6,321 bases of DNA, taken from positions 1 to 6,321 of the forward strand of contig JAKAFV010000027.1 in the NCBI GenBank assembly GCA_021817915.1, in the 5' to 3' direction. The DNA is from a bacterium (lineage in GTDB: Bacteria; Patescibacteriota; Minisyncoccia; UBA6257; UBA9933). The position numbers were made by a program, and so were the translations under genes. The notes beneath the pieces were generated by a model. It ran no database searches and was not told the DNA's origin. It worked only from the letters and a program-made list of their open reading frames with translations. The stretch's first letter is position 1; every line of letters begins with the position of its first letter. Below, piece after piece: positions 5,724 to 6,321 of this stretch.

Positions 5724-6194
5724 ATGGATAAAAGGTTGGCATGTTGTCTTTTAGCGGGCCGGTGTATAGCGATGTCGAATGCTTGCACACGGGAAGTTCT
5801 TCCTAGTTGCGGAGTGCTTGCGGCATATCGAGAAAGTCTTTTACCTGTGCCATTCTGTGTTTCGTCTGTAGGCTGTGAATATAGCCGCTATTGCACGCCG
5901 GAATCTGTAAAAAAATTCGGCTGTGCGCAGATTGATGAAGCAGAGTCTAAGGGAATGTCTGTAACAGGTATTCTTATGAGCAAGATCAAAAATGACGGGG
6001 GATGGGACATCGAAGGTCCGTGGTTTGACGCTTTGCGTTCTCTCGCTGGCGGTGATGGCCAATTCGAAATAGCTCAAAAGGCCGTACAGGTTAGTATTGT
6101 GGCGAAGAAATTCGGCATAAGGGCTAATAACGGCAGAGCCTTAGAAGATCCAAGCTTGTCAGATGATTTCCTTAGCAGGCTCGAACAGGCATAA
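5724..6194 (+). CDS. Hypothetical 156-aa protein with nine N-terminal cysteines; second gene of the operon
   Basis: Family not recognised. The start at 5724 is set by the Shine-Dalgarno at 5708-5716; the stop is TAA at 6192-6194. Nine cysteines lie in the first 67 residues. C7-C8-x5-C14-x6-C21-x7-C29-G mirrors the start of the preceding protein, and a second group, C45-x5-C51-x5-C57-x9-C67, is unique to this one. The cysteine-free remainder (68-156) looks like a small helical domain with a GGWDIEGPWFDALRSL segment (about 96-111) and an acidic end. There is no signal peptide and no membrane span. The shared N-terminus and tandem position suggest the two genes arose by duplication of the Cys module with different C-terminal parts, and that the products work together. 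Metal, Fe-S or redox binding is possible; nothing in the sequence proves one. Confidence 0.83.
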   Translation: MDKRLACCLLAGRCIAMSNACTREVLPSCGVLAAYRESLLPVPFCVSSVGCEYSRYCTPESVKKFGCAQIDEAESKGMSVTGILMSKIKNDGGWDIEGPWFDALRSLAGGDGQFEIAQKAVQVSIVAKKFGIRANNGRALEDPSLSDDFLSRLEQA

Positions 6195-6223
6195 CAGATA
6201 TCAGGGTTTTTTTATAGCGATAG

Positions 6224-6255
6224 AGCCCGTTTTCTTGGAGGAGGAAACGGGCTTT
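6224..6255 (+). terminator. Intrinsic terminator of the Cys-rich operon
   Basis: A 12-bp stem (6224-6235 with 6242-6253; one T-G wobble) built on AGCCCGTTT / AAACGGGCT has a six-base loop TGGAGG. It ends in CTTTAAAATTT, a short T tail, so termination may be incomplete. It begins 30 bases after the stop codon at 6194. Confidence 0.72.
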
Positions 6256-6260
6256 AAAAT

Positions 6261-6289
6261 TTGACAAAGATTTTTAGGCAATATAGATT
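6261..6289 (+). promoter_or_regulatory. Predicted promoter for a gene beyond the right edge
   Basis: TTGACA (6261-6266), 17 bases, TAGATT (6284-6289); TATAGA at 6282-6287 is an alternative with a 15-base spacer. No coding sequence of useful length begins before the window ends at 6321. Confidence 0.5.
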
Positions 6290-6321
6290 TATGAATAGGA
6301 ATTTTTAAAAAATAAATATAG

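Noticed and set aside
5724..5765. Lipoprotein signal in the 156-aa protein (LAC before C7)
   Set aside because: Only six residues precede the cysteine, too few for a signal peptide, and the same position is C-C in the neighbouring protein, where it belongs to the five-Cys pattern.

Overview
The window looks like a piece of a bacterial genome, probably from the Candidate Phyla Radiation (Patescibacteria/Parcubacteria-like). The evidence is one giant surface-type protein built from lamin-tail, PKD and FN3-like modules, a very common gene type in those genomes, together with AT-rich coding sequence, purine-rich Shine-Dalgarno sites and short genes without recognisable relatives. This assignment is inference. 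Stop codons seen are TAA and TAG only. The long frame of more than 1300 codons has no in-frame TGA, so a TGA-as-glycine code can neither be seen nor is needed.

Layout. Positions 1-4098 (+) are one open frame running in from the left edge: a modular lamin-tail-domain protein, 5'-incomplete here. The first ~65 bases differ sharply in composition (40 G+C of 60 in 1-60, 19 of 60 in 61-120), and another frame there encodes a hydrophobic tail ending at a stop. The true 5' end of the gene is therefore uncertain. A strong bidirectional hairpin (4097-4144) separates it from a convergent minus-strand gene.

Positions 4173-6194 hold four small genes of unknown function that I cannot assign to a family. 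Two are minus-strand (167 and 59 aa), each with its own promoter, a similar leader and a look-alike terminator. Two are plus-strand (127 and 156 aa) and form an operon driven by a near-consensus promoter that sits back to back with the promoter of the 59-aa gene. All four proteins carry clustered cysteines. The two operon proteins share an N-terminal five-cysteine pattern with the CC pair at residues 7-8 in both. This small Cys-protein cluster, with repeated leader modules and paired divergent promoters, is the part of the window most likely to be undescribed.

The right end has a terminator (6224-6255) and another TTGACA promoter (6261-6289) pointing at a gene outside the window. I see no tRNA, rRNA, CRISPR array, transposase or phage gene.
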